Origin: Rhizobiaceae bacterium
GTDB taxonomy: Bacteria; Pseudomonadota; Alphaproteobacteria; Rhizobiales; Rhizobiaceae
Length of the DNA: 64,000 nt
Reading direction: 5' to 3'
Assembly: GCA_023953845.1 (NCBI GenBank)
Contig: JAMLJC010000001.1
Location: forward strand, 434,001-498,000
The first letter of the stretch is position 1, and the number at the start of each line of letters is the position of its first letter. The notes under the pieces are model-generated. The model searched no databases and was not told the origin of the DNA. It saw nothing but the letters and a program-made list of their open reading frames with translations. Positions 33,655 to 42,203 of the stretch are shown here, in pieces. The position numbers and the translations under genes were made by a program.

Positions 33655-34001
33655 TTTTTGGCCTTTCGCTGTTCGGTCGGCCTTGTGGAACGCCCCGTGA
33701 GCGGTCCGGCCGTCTTTTTGTCAGTCGTTGCGGGTTACGTTAAAAACGAACCGGCGCGGATTCCTCCACGCCGTTCGGGCGCGTGCCTAACCTATGTGCG
33801 GCGTCCAGTCAAGGTTTCCGGGACGACGCGCCGGCGCAAGCTGCGGCAAAGCTTGTCATGGTGACATATTTTTGCGCCTGCCCGCATTGTCGTGCCTGCC
33901 GCGACGGCGCTCCACTGCACCGGCCGAAATTTTCCCGGAGAATGGCCTTGTAAGGTGAGAGTCGAGCCGTTATCTAGTCGCCGCTCAACCAAGGCACCTG
34001 T
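33655..34001. other. non-coding stretch between rplU and tRNA-Ser
   Basis: 347 bases without a convincing gene. On the minus strand it is the leader and promoter region of rplU-rpmA. On the plus strand it ends with the tRNA-Ser promoter. An open frame running across it on the minus strand is the antisense of the tRNA and is not a gene. Confidence 0.6.
33948..33976 (+). promoter_or_regulatory. promoter of tRNA-Ser
   Basis: TTGTAA (33948-33953), 17 bases, TATCTA (33971-33976), ending 25 bases before the first tRNA base. A good housekeeping-sigma match at the right distance. Confidence 0.5.
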
Positions 34002-34091
34002 GGAGAGGTGGCAGAGTGGTTGAATGCACCGCACTCGAAATGCGGCATACTCGCAAGGGTATCGGGGGTTCGAATCCCTCCCTCTCCGCCA
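34002..34091 (+). tRNA. tRNA-Ser (anticodon CGA)
   Basis: A 90-base class II tRNA with CCA encoded: acceptor GGAGAGG/CCTCTCC, anticodon stem CCGCA/TGCGG around loop CTCGAAA (anticodon CGA), a long variable arm (CATACTCGCAAGGGTATC) and T-arm GGGTTCGAATCCC. The long variable arm confirms serine. The downstream 2.4 kb looks accessory, as often seen next to tRNA-Ser genes, but no integrase or duplicated 3' end was found. Confidence 0.97.
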
Positions 34092-34288
34092 TTTCAAGCG
34101 ATCAGCATCTGAGATCTCATCGGATTTTCTAACGCCATCCGATTTATGGACAATTCGATGGACATTCAGAGCCACGCTTGGCTGCTTGAAAGCTCCGGTT
34201 CACGTTGTCATGTCCAAATCGGCATTGTAGCGTGGTGGCCGGGGCGTATCGGCTGCGTCAAAAGCGGCTTCGCCGAGATACCCGAAAG

Positions 34289-34681
34289 CTACGAAGTAAG
34301 CGCCTCGCGCCGGAAGGCGGCGCGGATGATACGTTTGTTTGCGACGAGATGGACAGTCATCTCCATGAACAGCGTACCGTCTCTCAGAAGAGTGAAGCGC
34401 GGTAAAAGGCTTTCCAGAGTAGGTTCTGCGCGTATTGGGTGCCAGTCACCTCTGCCACTTAGCATCGAGCCGTTCGCTATCGGTCTGACGATGGCCTTCC
34501 AATCGTTATTCGCCTGAACGGCAAGCTCCGGCCCTGGCCCCGAGATTGCGATCTGGCAGCCCGGACACTGCCCGGCGTTCGAGCCGATCTGCCGCCACAT
34601 GCCATTGAAGTCGCCAGCCCATGCGGAACCGCCGAACGTAACGAAGGAGACAAAGTATATCGCGACGGCTAACGCCCGCAT
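34289..34681 (-). CDS. small secreted hypothetical protein
   Basis: A 130-residue protein with a clear signal peptide (residues 1-22, MRALAVAIYFVSFVTFGGSA then WA, cleaved before GDFNGMW). The mature part has a Cys pair (GQCPGCQI) near its start and a predicted beta-rich remainder (PRFTLLRDGTLFMEMTVHLV). FNGMW is a start motif shared by many small exported proteins of unknown function. It lies in the tRNA-Ser-proximal accessory stretch with no operon partner. No family can be named. Confidence 0.6.
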   Translation of the reverse strand: MRALAVAIYFVSFVTFGGSAWAGDFNGMWRQIGSNAGQCPGCQIAISGPGPELAVQANNDWKAIVRPIANGSMLSGRGDWHPIRAEPTLESLLPRFTLLRDGTLFMEMTVHLVANKRIIRAAFRREALTS

Positions 34682-35055
34682 CCTGACACCTCAAGGCGAG
34701 AGTGTGGACGCCGACGATGAGGGATTGCTTGATTCTGACCGTCTCAATTCACTGACACGGTATCCCCCTTGATCTCGCCGGGGGTCTGCAAAAGAAAAGC
34801 CGAGCGTTAGCCCGGCCAGGTGGAAGGCTGTAGCCTCCAGAGGGGAACGCGGGCCACAATGGGAGGAAAGCGCCCGCACAGATTCAGGTAGGCCGACTGG
34901 TGCGACTTACCTTGTGGCAGCACGCTTATCCCATAGGGCCACTCGTCCTACGATTAGTGTTGCCCGATCGCCAACGTCGTTGAATGCGATGGCTTTCGCC
35001 CGACATCGCGTTGAGCTAGGATAAACCATAGCGCTCATGACATCCGGGGAATGTC
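34682..35055. other. non-coding stretch holding a candidate small RNA
   Basis: 374 bases without a convincing protein gene. A minus-strand reading at 34691-34879 is open but sits on top of three stem-loops and a terminator, so it is better explained as RNA. The rest (34886-35055) shows no clear feature except the ribosome site GGGGA of the gene at 35056. Confidence 0.5.
34790..34885 (-). ncRNA. candidate small RNA with anti-Shine-Dalgarno loop
   Basis: Read on the minus strand: stem-loop 1, GCGGGC/GCCCGC (34877-34872 with 34854-34849), has a 17-base loop containing TCCTCCC, complementary to ribosome binding sites. Stem-loop 2 is TGGAGGCT with AGCCTTCCA (34839-34821). Stem-loop 3, GCCGGGC/GCTCGGC (34816-34799, one G-T), runs into TTTTCTTTTG, a Rho-independent terminator with no gene upstream to serve. 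The 5' end is not defined; no promoter was recognised with confidence. CCTCC-loop small RNAs are common translational repressors in alphaproteobacteria; function here is inference. Confidence 0.45.
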
Positions 35056-36543
35056 ATGGTGGATTTCGTTATCGGGTCCGGCGAATGGATTCTGGCCAAG
35101 CCGAAGGCATTCTGGCGGCCAGATCCGCCCTTCGTTGCGCTGAAAATCAATTTCGACAGCCGCACGGGAACTGCGGAAACCGGTACAGGCATCGGTCGGC
35201 AGCCGATCACCTCGCCACTTGCCAATCTCGTCGCGCCGACGCCCACGTCGTTTCGCGCCAATTACACGTTCGGCGCCAATAACGGGAAGATTGAGGCGAC
35301 GATCGACGACTCTCGCCGTCTCGACGTGACTTTCACCGGTACGCTGGATACGTCGGTGATGGCGGAGCCGATACGCACGGGGCCGCCGGGGCGCGTCATC
35401 CGGGCGTTGGCGGAACTTCAGCAGGCGAACCGGCAGTTTGCCGACGCCGTGATGCAGGAGGACCCCAAGACCAAGCGGGAGTACCTCTCGAACAGCGATA
35501 AATACGGCGCCGCCATCCTCACGGAAATAAAGCAGAAACGCCTCTCCCAGGAGGAGGCCGTACGAGAGATAGAAGCCCTGCACAGGGCCGTGGCAGGGCT
35601 TTTGCCCGGAGGCAGACTTCTGGAGCGGATGGCGCAGGCCGCCGCCGAAGCATCAGCCGGTGCGGCGGCCTGGGGCGGCAAGGGCACGATGACGGTCATC
35701 GAAGCTTTCGGACGCCCGAATCTGCCGGACAGCGCGTGGGTTCATTTCGCGCCGTCGCAAGCGACGCAAAGTATTCGGGGAAACGGCGTCACCACCACTT
35801 CGCACTCCTCATGGGCACGATGGGGCGAGATCAAGAACGTCACCTACGGCGAGCTTGTTTTCAGAATTGGCCCGATGAGCCAGAGTTCGATGTCCGATCT
35901 CGCAGTCATGGGTGTCGCGGCGGAGAGCGCGCCGATCCGCGAGGTCAAGGGTCTCTACGGCTTCAAGGTGGAAGGAGCGGCAACCGAGACAATCAGGGTG
36001 CAGGTCATCGAATCCGGTTACGCCAGATCACTTGCCGAAGCGCAGCGTGCCGCCGGCAAGACGCTCACCGAGCTTGAGGAGACTTTCGCCGCGCGCCGTT
36101 TCGGCGAGGCCTTGCGGACCAGACCCGGAGGAGCCGGGAAGCGACTCTTCGAGCGCCTTGCGCCCACCGAGCAGGCGCAGGTGCGTCTGGATATCGTCGA
36201 CTCGGTGAACCCGAACCGCGCAACGGCCAAGCCGCCCGCCGCGGGACGTTGGGCAAAGATCGGGCGCGGCCTGCTGGTGGTCGCAATCGCCGTCTCGATC
36301 TACAAGGTGGCCACGGCGGAAGACAAGATGAAACAGGCCGCCCGTGAGGCGATCGGCTTCGCCGGCGGAGCGGCCGGGGGATTTGTCGCCGGCAGCGCCC
36401 TGAGTTCCTACGCACCGAACCTGTCGCCCATCATCATAGGCCTGACGACATTCGTCGGAGGGCTGCTGGGCGCTCTCGGGGCCGACTTCGTCTTTGAATG
36501 GCTCGATAGTTTGGGCGAAGGCGACGTTTACGAACACTTCTAG
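35056..36543 (+). CDS. unrecognised 495-residue protein with toxin-like architecture
   Basis: No family is recognised with confidence. There is no signal peptide. Residues about 1-115 look beta-rich; about 115-215 are helical and charged (AELQQANRQFADAVMQ, LSQEEAVREIEALHRAVAGL). A central part (about 225-330) contains WVHFAPSQATQSIRGNGVTT, which resembles the His-x-[FY]-x-x ... I-x-x-x-G opening of HYD1/DUF4433-like ADP-ribosyltransferase folds. The C-terminus (about 395-495) has a transmembrane helix (LLVVAIAVSIYKVA), a glycine-rich zipper (GFAGGAAGGFVAGSAL) and a second hydrophobic hairpin (IIIGLTTFVGGLLGALGADF), as in pore-forming or membrane-translocating effectors. GGGGA lies five bases before the ATG. 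No obvious immunity gene follows: the next gene is convergent. Confidence 0.75.
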   Translation: MVDFVIGSGEWILAKPKAFWRPDPPFVALKINFDSRTGTAETGTGIGRQPITSPLANLVAPTPTSFRANYTFGANNGKIEATIDDSRRLDVTFTGTLDTSVMAEPIRTGPPGRVIRALAELQQANRQFADAVMQEDPKTKREYLSNSDKYGAAILTEIKQKRLSQEEAVREIEALHRAVAGLLPGGRLLERMAQAAAEASAGAAAWGGKGTMTVIEAFGRPNLPDSAWVHFAPSQATQSIRGNGVTTTSHSSWARWGEIKNVTYGELVFRIGPMSQSSMSDLAVMGVAAESAPIREVKGLYGFKVEGAATETIRVQVIESGYARSLAEAQRAAGKTLTELEETFAARRFGEALRTRPGGAGKRLFERLAPTEQAQVRLDIVDSVNPNRATAKPPAAGRWAKIGRGLLVVAIAVSIYKVATAEDKMKQAAREAIGFAGGAAGGFVAGSALSSYAPNLSPIIIGLTTFVGGLLGALGADFVFEWLDSLGEGDVYEHF

Positions 36544-36594
36544 GCAGCCTTCGTGTCGCTGAAGGCACTTCAGTTCTTCCGGAAGCATCCGGGC

Positions 36595-37992
36595 TTAGAG
36601 CCGCGAGAGAAGGCGGCCGACCATCCTGCCGAGGCTGCCCCATGGCGGACCGAGGCGTTCGAACAGGTTGACGGGGCCGACCTGATGGACGGCGCGGGCA
36701 TGGCTGAAGCGTTCGAAGCCCGCATGTCCGTGATAGGCGCCCATGCCGCTGGATCCTACGCCGCCAAAGGGCAACGCCTCCTGCCCCATATGCAGGAGCG
36801 TGCCGTTCAGCGTTACTCCGCCGGAGATCGTGCGGGAAAGCACCTCCTCCCGTATCGCTCTGTCGTTCGAGAACAGATAGAGCGCCAGCGGCCTGTCGCG
36901 CGCGGCGACGAAGGCGATGGCTTCCTCCAGTGTGCCATAAGGCACCACCGGCAGGATCGGGCCAAAGATTTCCTCGGTCATGAGCGCCGAGCCGGCCGGC
37001 GCGCCGATCACCACCGTCGGCGCAAACCGCGCCGTATCGTTGCCCGTTTCCCCGCTCGCGAGCACGGTCGCCCCGGCGGAGCGGACTTCCGCCACCGCCG
37101 CTTCCAGGCGCGCACGCCGGCGCTCGTCTATGATGGCCGTATAGTCGTCATTCCCGGCGATGGCGGGATAGGCGCGTTCGGCCTGCGCCAGCACGGCGCG
37201 CGCGAATTCGTCGACCTTGCCGGCCGGCACCAGCGCATAGTCCGGCGCGATGCACGTCTGTCCCGCGTTGAGGAATTTGCCGGACGCGATCGAGCGGGCT
37301 GCCTTGTCGAGCGGATAGTCGGGATCGACGATCGCCGGAGACTTGCCGCCGAGTTCCAGCGTCACCGGGGTGAGGTTCTGGGCTGCAGCCTTCATCACCT
37401 CCCGGCCCACAGCCGTGGAGCCTGTGAAGACCAGATGATCGAAAGGCAGGGCCGAAAAGGCGCGGGCGGTCTCCACGCCGCCCGTCACGACCGCGACCTG
37501 GGTCGTATTGAAACAGGTGCTCACCAGCCGCTCCAGGAAAGCGGAAAAAGCCGGCGTGAGTTCCGACGGCTTCATCATCGCGCGATTGCCTGCCGCGAGC
37601 GCATCGCACAGCGGAATGAGCGCCAGTTGAAGCGGGTAGTTCCATGGCGAGATGATGCCGATCACCCCGAGCGGCTCGCGGCGCACCCATGCGCGGGAAG
37701 GCTGGAAGACGATGTCCACCGGCCGCCGCTGCGGGCGCATCCAGCGGGCGACCCTTCGACGCGCATGGCGTATTGCGCGTACCGTCGGCACGATCTCCAG
37801 CAGTTCCGTCTCCGCCCGCGCCCTGCCCCTGAAATCCTGCGCGATCGCCGAGACGATGGCGTCGGCATTGTCGAGAACCATCCTCTCCAGCGTCGAAAGC
37901 GCCGTCCTGCGCGCCGCAGCGTCCGGAGCAGGCTGCGCGCGGGATGCGGCGAACTGCGCCTCGAACAGGGCCTTCATGTCGTCGGCGGTCAT
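36595..37992 (-). CDS. coniferyl-aldehyde-dehydrogenase-type aldehyde dehydrogenase
   Basis: A 465-residue NAD(P)-dependent aldehyde dehydrogenase. Key motifs: PLGVIGIISPWNYPLQLALI, FTGSTAVGREVMKAA, the general-base motif LELGGKSPAIVDPDY, and the catalytic cysteine in FLNAGQTCIAPDYALVP, a form typical of the CALDH/YwdH branch. The C-terminus LGRMVGRLLSRL is hydrophobic and basic, as in membrane-associated members. GGGAGGA precedes the ATG at 37992. Substrate unknown; no aromatic-catabolism genes are adjacent. Confidence 0.9.
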   Translation of the reverse strand: MTADDMKALFEAQFAASRAQPAPDAAARRTALSTLERMVLDNADAIVSAIAQDFRGRARAETELLEIVPTVRAIRHARRRVARWMRPQRRPVDIVFQPSRAWVRREPLGVIGIISPWNYPLQLALIPLCDALAAGNRAMMKPSELTPAFSAFLERLVSTCFNTTQVAVVTGGVETARAFSALPFDHLVFTGSTAVGREVMKAAAQNLTPVTLELGGKSPAIVDPDYPLDKAARSIASGKFLNAGQTCIAPDYALVPAGKVDEFARAVLAQAERAYPAIAGNDDYTAIIDERRRARLEAAVAEVRSAGATVLASGETGNDTARFAPTVVIGAPAGSALMTEEIFGPILPVVPYGTLEEAIAFVAARDRPLALYLFSNDRAIREEVLSRTISGGVTLNGTLLHMGQEALPFGGVGSSGMGAYHGHAGFERFSHARAVHQVGPVNLFERLGPPWGSLGRMVGRLLSRL

Positions 37993-38014
37993 CGTCCTCC
38001 CGCAGGGAACTCGA

Positions 38015-38197
38015 TCATCTGGGCGACAGGTTCTCACCGAAAGGCGGCAACTCCAAATATCCGCTCGCGATCAGGAGGTATCCGGCAGCGCACAACACGC
38101 AGGCGGCAAGCACCGTACGCGCCATCCGCCGGCGCTTCGCCTGCCGGCCGCTCCAGTCATAGCCGCGTCCGCCTCGCCGCTCGTCCTCAAGAAACAC
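38015..38197 (-). CDS. small single-pass membrane protein
   Basis: A 60-residue protein: basic, Arg/Gly-rich N-terminus (LEDERRGGRGYDWSGRQAKR), one transmembrane helix (MARTVLAACVLCAAGYLLIA) and a short exterior tail (GYLELPPFGENLSPR). The GTG start at 38197 has GGAGG five bases upstream; a longer frame to 38257 lacks a ribosome site. It precedes the aldehyde dehydrogenase on the same strand with a 22-base gap, so the two are probably co-transcribed. No homologue can be named. Confidence 0.55.
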   Translation of the reverse strand: MFLEDERRGGRGYDWSGRQAKRRRMARTVLAACVLCAAGYLLIASGYLELPPFGENLSPR

Positions 38198-38293
38198 GGG
38201 ACCCTCCACGCTTACAGAATCAGCGAGAAGGGTCGTCGTCCGCTTACCTTCGGTCAAGCTACCCGTGCTGCCCGCCTGTGGATCGCCGGCCGC

Positions 38294-39196
38294 TCACGCC
38301 TCGACGGTGTACCCTGCCGCGGCCATGACGCGCAGCAGTTCCTTATGGCCGATCTGCGCCATCCTGAGCGGGGGGCTCTTCACCGGGTCCTGTTCCGCCT
38401 CCACCACGAACCAGCCTTCGTAGCCGTAGCCCGCAAGCCGCTTCACGATCGCCTCGAAGTCCAGCGAGCCATCGCCCGGCACGGTGAAGGCGCCCTTCAC
38501 CACCGCGTCGAGAAAACTCTCCCTCGTGCGATCGATACCGTCGATCACCCCCTGCCGCACGTCCTTGGTGTGGACGTGGCTGATGCGCGTGTGGTGCTTG
38601 TCGATGACGCGCAGCACGTCGCCGCCGGCGAACGCCATGTGTCCGGCGTCGTAGAGCAGCGGCAGCGCCTCGCCGGAATGCTTCATCAACAGGTCGACGT
38701 CTTCCTCGCTCTCGATCGCCGCCGCCATGTGGTGGTGATAGGAGATCGGCATGCCCTGCCCGGCGCACCATTCGGCGAAGGCCGTCATCTTGCGGCCGTA
38801 GACCTCGATCTGCGCCTCGTCCAGACGCGGACGCGTCGCCAGCGGCGCGTTGCGGTCGCCCTGAATGGTGCGCGCCGTCTCTCCATAGACGATACAGGGC
38901 GCATCCGTCGCCTTGAACAGCGCCATCTGCGCGGCGATCCGGTCCTTCTCCTCTTCGATATCGCCATCGAGCAGGCGGCCGGAGAACCAGCCGCCGCAGA
39001 CCTGGATGCCGTAGGACTTGAGGATAGGCCCGAGCACGGCCGCGTCCATCGGAAAGCGGCGGCCGGTCTCCATGCCGGTGAAGCCCGCCTCGCGCGCCTG
39101 CCGCAGGCATTCCTCCAGCGAGACGTCGTCGCTCAGCTCCTTAAGGTCGTCATTCCACCAGGCGATCGGGGCAATACCCAGTTTGGCTTTCATCAT
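38294..39196 (-). CDS. IolE-like inosose dehydratase / sugar phosphate isomerase-epimerase
   Basis: A 300-residue TIM-barrel protein of the xylose isomerase-like (AP endonuclease 2) superfamily. MKAKLGIAPIAWWNDDL, then GFTGMETGRRFP, YHHHMAAAIESEEDVD, LLYDAGHMAFAGGD and HVHTKDV closely fit IolE, which dehydrates scyllo-inosose in inositol catabolism. Metal ligands are in ETG, HHH, DAGH and HVHTKD. No other iol gene is in the window, so it may be a paralogue acting on another sugar. Two tandem ATGs (39196, 39193). Followed at 72 bases by a sugar epimerase-like gene upstream on the same strand. Confidence 0.82.
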   Translation of the reverse strand: MMKAKLGIAPIAWWNDDLKELSDDVSLEECLRQAREAGFTGMETGRRFPMDAAVLGPILKSYGIQVCGGWFSGRLLDGDIEEEKDRIAAQMALFKATDAPCIVYGETARTIQGDRNAPLATRPRLDEAQIEVYGRKMTAFAEWCAGQGMPISYHHHMAAAIESEEDVDLLMKHSGEALPLLYDAGHMAFAGGDVLRVIDKHHTRISHVHTKDVRQGVIDGIDRTRESFLDAVVKGAFTVPGDGSLDFEAIVKRLAGYGYEGWFVVEAEQDPVKSPPLRMAQIGHKELLRVMAAAGYTVEA

Positions 39197-39268
39197 TGGC
39201 TCCGCGAGGGAAAGATCGACCCGGTTTAGCGGACTGCATGATACAAGTCATCCGCCACGACTGCGGGC

Positions 39269-40249
39269 CTATCCGGGATACCAGACCTTGCGCGGATCGT
39301 CCGGCGGCCGCTGATAGTCCCACGCGGCATCGATGAGCTTGCGCAGGTCGTAGCGCGGGCGCCAGCCGAGTTCGGCCCTGGCCCGTGCATTGTCCATCCA
39401 GTTGCCGACATAGGGACCGCGCACCGGTATCGTCGGCAGGCCGCGCGTGGCGGCGAGGTAGGCCCCGACCTCGGCATAGTCGACGGGTTCGTCCATGCAG
39501 ATGTTGTAGAGGCGCTGGCGCGCCCTGACGGCCGTGAGCGCCAGCGCGATCGCCTCGACGAGATCCTCGACATGCACGAAATTGCGCTTCACCGGCGTGC
39601 CGTCCGCCTCCAGGAGGATCGGCACCGCGCCGCTGCGGCAGGCTTCCTCGGCGGTCTCCGGCGGCACCATCGTCTTCCAGTCCGGACCGCCGAAGAGATC
39701 GTCGCCGAAGGAGAGCGTGTAGCGGAAATCGTCCTTCTCCATGATCCACGGCGCGCGCAGGCAGGTCCAGTCGATGTCGTACTGGATGCCGTATTGCTCG
39801 ACCATCACCTCCTCGAGCACCTTCGACAGCGCGTAGCAGCCCGGATAGGCCATGTGCGGCGCGGCCTCGGTGATCGGCGCTGGATGGCGGTGGAAGAAGT
39901 GCCCGATCGCGGCGTCGCCGCCGATCAGCACGAAGCGCTGCGCCGTCAGGCTGGCGCGGAACTCCTCCAGCAGCCAGAAAAGACCCTTGACGGCGACGTC
40001 CATGACGTCGTCCGGCGTCTCCTTGCAGGTGGCGAGGTGCACGACATGCGTGATGCCGTCGAGCGCCGCCTTGCAGGTCTCACGGTCGGCGATCGATCCT
40101 TTGACCACCGACAGGCCCTCCTGCTCGGGCAGAACGCGATTGTGGCACAGCGCCCTGATCCTCGGCCGGCTCGCCGGCGGCTCCGCCATCAGGCGCGCGA
40201 TCAGCGCCCGCCCCACCTTGCCGGTGGCTCCCGTCACCAGTACGAACAT
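39269..40249 (-). CDS. NAD-dependent epimerase/dehydratase (extended SDR)
   Basis: A 326-residue extended short-chain dehydrogenase. The N-terminal nucleotide motif VTGATGKVGRALIARL, the active-site YALSK (about residue 140) and a C-terminal DNARARAELGWRPRYDLRKL typical of sugar-nucleotide epimerases are present. The substrate is likely a sugar or sugar nucleotide, not determined. Upstream neighbour of the IolE-like gene; together with the DUF1349 protein this may be a small sugar-utilisation group. Confidence 0.87.
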   Translation of the reverse strand: MFVLVTGATGKVGRALIARLMAEPPASRPRIRALCHNRVLPEQEGLSVVKGSIADRETCKAALDGITHVVHLATCKETPDDVMDVAVKGLFWLLEEFRASLTAQRFVLIGGDAAIGHFFHRHPAPITEAAPHMAYPGCYALSKVLEEVMVEQYGIQYDIDWTCLRAPWIMEKDDFRYTLSFGDDLFGGPDWKTMVPPETAEEACRSGAVPILLEADGTPVKRNFVHVEDLVEAIALALTAVRARQRLYNICMDEPVDYAEVGAYLAATRGLPTIPVRGPYVGNWMDNARARAELGWRPRYDLRKLIDAAWDYQRPPDDPRKVWYPG

Positions 40250-40286
40250 CGGCCATCCTCCCTCGAAGCCGTTGAACTCGTCTCAG

Positions 40287-40859
40287 CTAGGCATGCAGAG
40301 TGCGCGCGATCGGCGGACTCAGCATCACGTCGCGGAACCGAACCTTGAAACCGCCCCGCTCGGGAGAGCACGCCATGACGCCGATGCGTGCGGCACTGTC
40401 GCTGAAGGGGCAGAGGCGCGCCATCCTCCAGATATCCCCGCCCACGGCATACTGGATGCGGACGGCGTCGCCATGACGCGTCAGCCTCATGCGGACCTCG
40501 TCGGCCGGCTTCGCATCCGGCAGCGGAATGACGGACCAGTCCGACCGCTCCCGCGTCGCCACCACGCTGAAATGCATCAGCCCGTCCGTATATTCGATGC
40601 CGGTCTTGATCCAGTTGCGGCCGTCGAGCCGCAGCATCAGCCCCGCCTGGTCGTAAAGCTGTTCATAGCCTCCGATGACGGTCGCCTCGAATGAAAAGTC
40701 TCCTTCGACGGCTTTCAGAAAGGCATGGCCGGAATCCCGCTCGAAGCCGTAGAAGGTCGATTGCCAGAAGTCGGTAGCCTCGTCCGTCTCGGTCGTGAGG
40801 CCGGAAGCCTCGGCCCGCCATCGCGCCGGCTCGTTGAGCCATTCGAATCCGTCGAACAT
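40287..40859 (-). CDS. DUF1349 domain protein
   Basis: A 190-residue protein filled by a DUF1349 beta-jelly-roll fold: FDGFEWLNEPARW, FWQSTFYGFERDSGHAFLKA, YDQAGLMLRLDGRNWIKTGI, and a final MACSPERGGFKVRFRDVMLS. The family relates to concanavalin-like carbohydrate-binding folds, hence a sugar-linked role is plausible. The ATG at 40859 has AAGGGGG upstream; a GTG at 40877 would overlap the preceding MFS gene's stop. Very close to both neighbours, so likely in one transcript with the MFS transporter upstream. Confidence 0.82.
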   Translation of the reverse strand: MFDGFEWLNEPARWRAEASGLTTETDEATDFWQSTFYGFERDSGHAFLKAVEGDFSFEATVIGGYEQLYDQAGLMLRLDGRNWIKTGIEYTDGLMHFSVVATRERSDWSVIPLPDAKPADEVRMRLTRHGDAVRIQYAVGGDIWRMARLCPFSDSAARIGVMACSPERGGFKVRFRDVMLSPPIARTLHA

Positions 40860-40879
40860 GCCCCCTTCGTCATCCACTG

Positions 40880-42046
40880 CTAGCGCTTTCCCACCAGCCG
40901 CGCTCCATAGGCCACTATGCAGGCGAAGACCACGATCGTCACGAGGCTGATCGTAAGCGACGTCGCCTCGGCGAGAAAGCCGATCAGGGGCGGGCCGACG
41001 AGAAGCCCGGCATAGCCCATCGCGGTGACGCGCGACATCGCCGGACCGGCCGCCTCCCCGCCGATGCGGCCGGCTGCGGAAAAGACGATCGGCACGACGT
41101 TGGCGATACCCACCCCGCAAAGCGCAAGCGCGACATAGGTCGCGGCATGGCTGTTCAGCACGAGCGCGACGCCGAGCGCCAGCGCCGTCATGCCTGCACC
41201 GTACCGCAAGAGCCGCGCAGGCCCGAGAGCATGCGCGGCGAAATCGCCCAATCCGCGGCTGATCGCCATGGCGGCGGCGAATATGGCGAAGCCGAGCGCG
41301 CCGGCGCTCTCGGAGGTGCCGACCGCGCTGACCAGATAGATGGCGCTCCAGTCCATCAACGCCCCTTCGCTGAGCAGTCCCAGGAAGGCGACTCCGCCAA
41401 GCAGCCAGAGCAGACGGTTCTGGTCGCCATCGAATTTGGGAGCAATGCGGACGCTTTTCTCGCGCGTGCCGCCGCCATGCCTGACCGCGGGCGCCCAGCG
41501 CCACGCGAACACAGTCAGGACGAAGACCGCTATGGCCCCCGCCGTAAGACAGGTGTCCATCGTCCCGCCTGCGCGCAACAATTGCGCCGAAGCGCCGGCG
41601 CCGATCAGGTTGCCGAAGCTGAAGACGGCATGGAACGACGACATGATGTGGCGGTTCACCTGCCGTTCGAGAAAGGACGCCTCGGTGTTCATGGAAACGT
41701 CCAGCGCGCCGAAGGCGCCGCCTCCGATGAAGATCAGCGCCATCAGTCCCCAGAAGCTCGACGCCACGAGGGGAACGGCGAGCAGAACGGCGCCGAATGT
41801 CAGCGCGCCGGGAATGCACACGAAAGCCGTGCCATGCCGGGCGACGATCCGGCCCGTATTCGTCATGGCGATGATCGCGCCCGCGGCGAAGGAGAGCAGC
41901 ACGATGCCGAGGTCGCCCTTGTCGAGGTCGCCGCGCACGCTGAGCGCCGGCAGGCTCGCCGCCCACGCCCCGAGCCCGACGCCGCCGGCGAGAAAGTATG
42001 CCGACACGGCGACGCGCGGCGTCCGCTTGAGCCTCATGCCTGTCAT
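40880..42046 (-). CDS. MFS transporter (YbjJ-like)
   Basis: A 388-residue permease with about 12 transmembrane helices. It begins RVAVSAYFLAGGVGLGAWAA, has the inter-helix motif GRIVARHGTAFVCIPGALTF, the ALDVSMNTEASFLERQVNRH segment characteristic of the YbjJ/FucP-like group, and ends in hydrophobic helices. Probably exports or imports a sugar-like compound; unproven. First gene of the MFS-DUF1349 pair. Confidence 0.87.
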   Translation of the reverse strand: MTGMRLKRTPRVAVSAYFLAGGVGLGAWAASLPALSVRGDLDKGDLGIVLLSFAAGAIIAMTNTGRIVARHGTAFVCIPGALTFGAVLLAVPLVASSFWGLMALIFIGGGAFGALDVSMNTEASFLERQVNRHIMSSFHAVFSFGNLIGAGASAQLLRAGGTMDTCLTAGAIAVFVLTVFAWRWAPAVRHGGGTREKSVRIAPKFDGDQNRLLWLLGGVAFLGLLSEGALMDWSAIYLVSAVGTSESAGALGFAIFAAAMAISRGLGDFAAHALGPARLLRYGAGMTALALGVALVLNSHAATYVALALCGVGIANVVPIVFSAAGRIGGEAAGPAMSRVTAMGYAGLLVGPPLIGFLAEATSLTISLVTIVVFACIVAYGARLVGKR

Positions 42047-42203
42047 GACGGAATTCTCCCCGATCGTGTGCGTCCGAGCGCCGCCGCAGCGATCCGGGAC
42101 GAAGTCGGGGCAAGAAGTATTCGAAAGAGCGCGCAGGACAAGGCCGGCCAGACGGAAAAGAGCCGGTTTTCCGTGGATTTATCCTGAAACGATTGCGGCC
42201 TTC

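Noticed and set aside
33792..34175. Open reading frame on the minus strand containing WRRGRDSNPRYP
   Set aside because: It is the antisense of tRNA-Ser; this peptide is a classic false gene across tRNA genes.
34691..34879. 62-residue minus-strand frame in the accessory stretch
   Set aside because: No ribosome site, and it lies on three RNA stem-loops with a terminator; the RNA explanation is better.
34002..36543. Integrative element at tRNA-Ser
   Set aside because: No integrase, no duplicate of the tRNA 3' end and no phage or conjugation gene were found, so acquisition is possible but not supported.
36553..38328. 591-residue plus-strand frame opposite the aldehyde dehydrogenase
   Set aside because: Arg/His-rich shadow of a full-length enzyme on the other strand.
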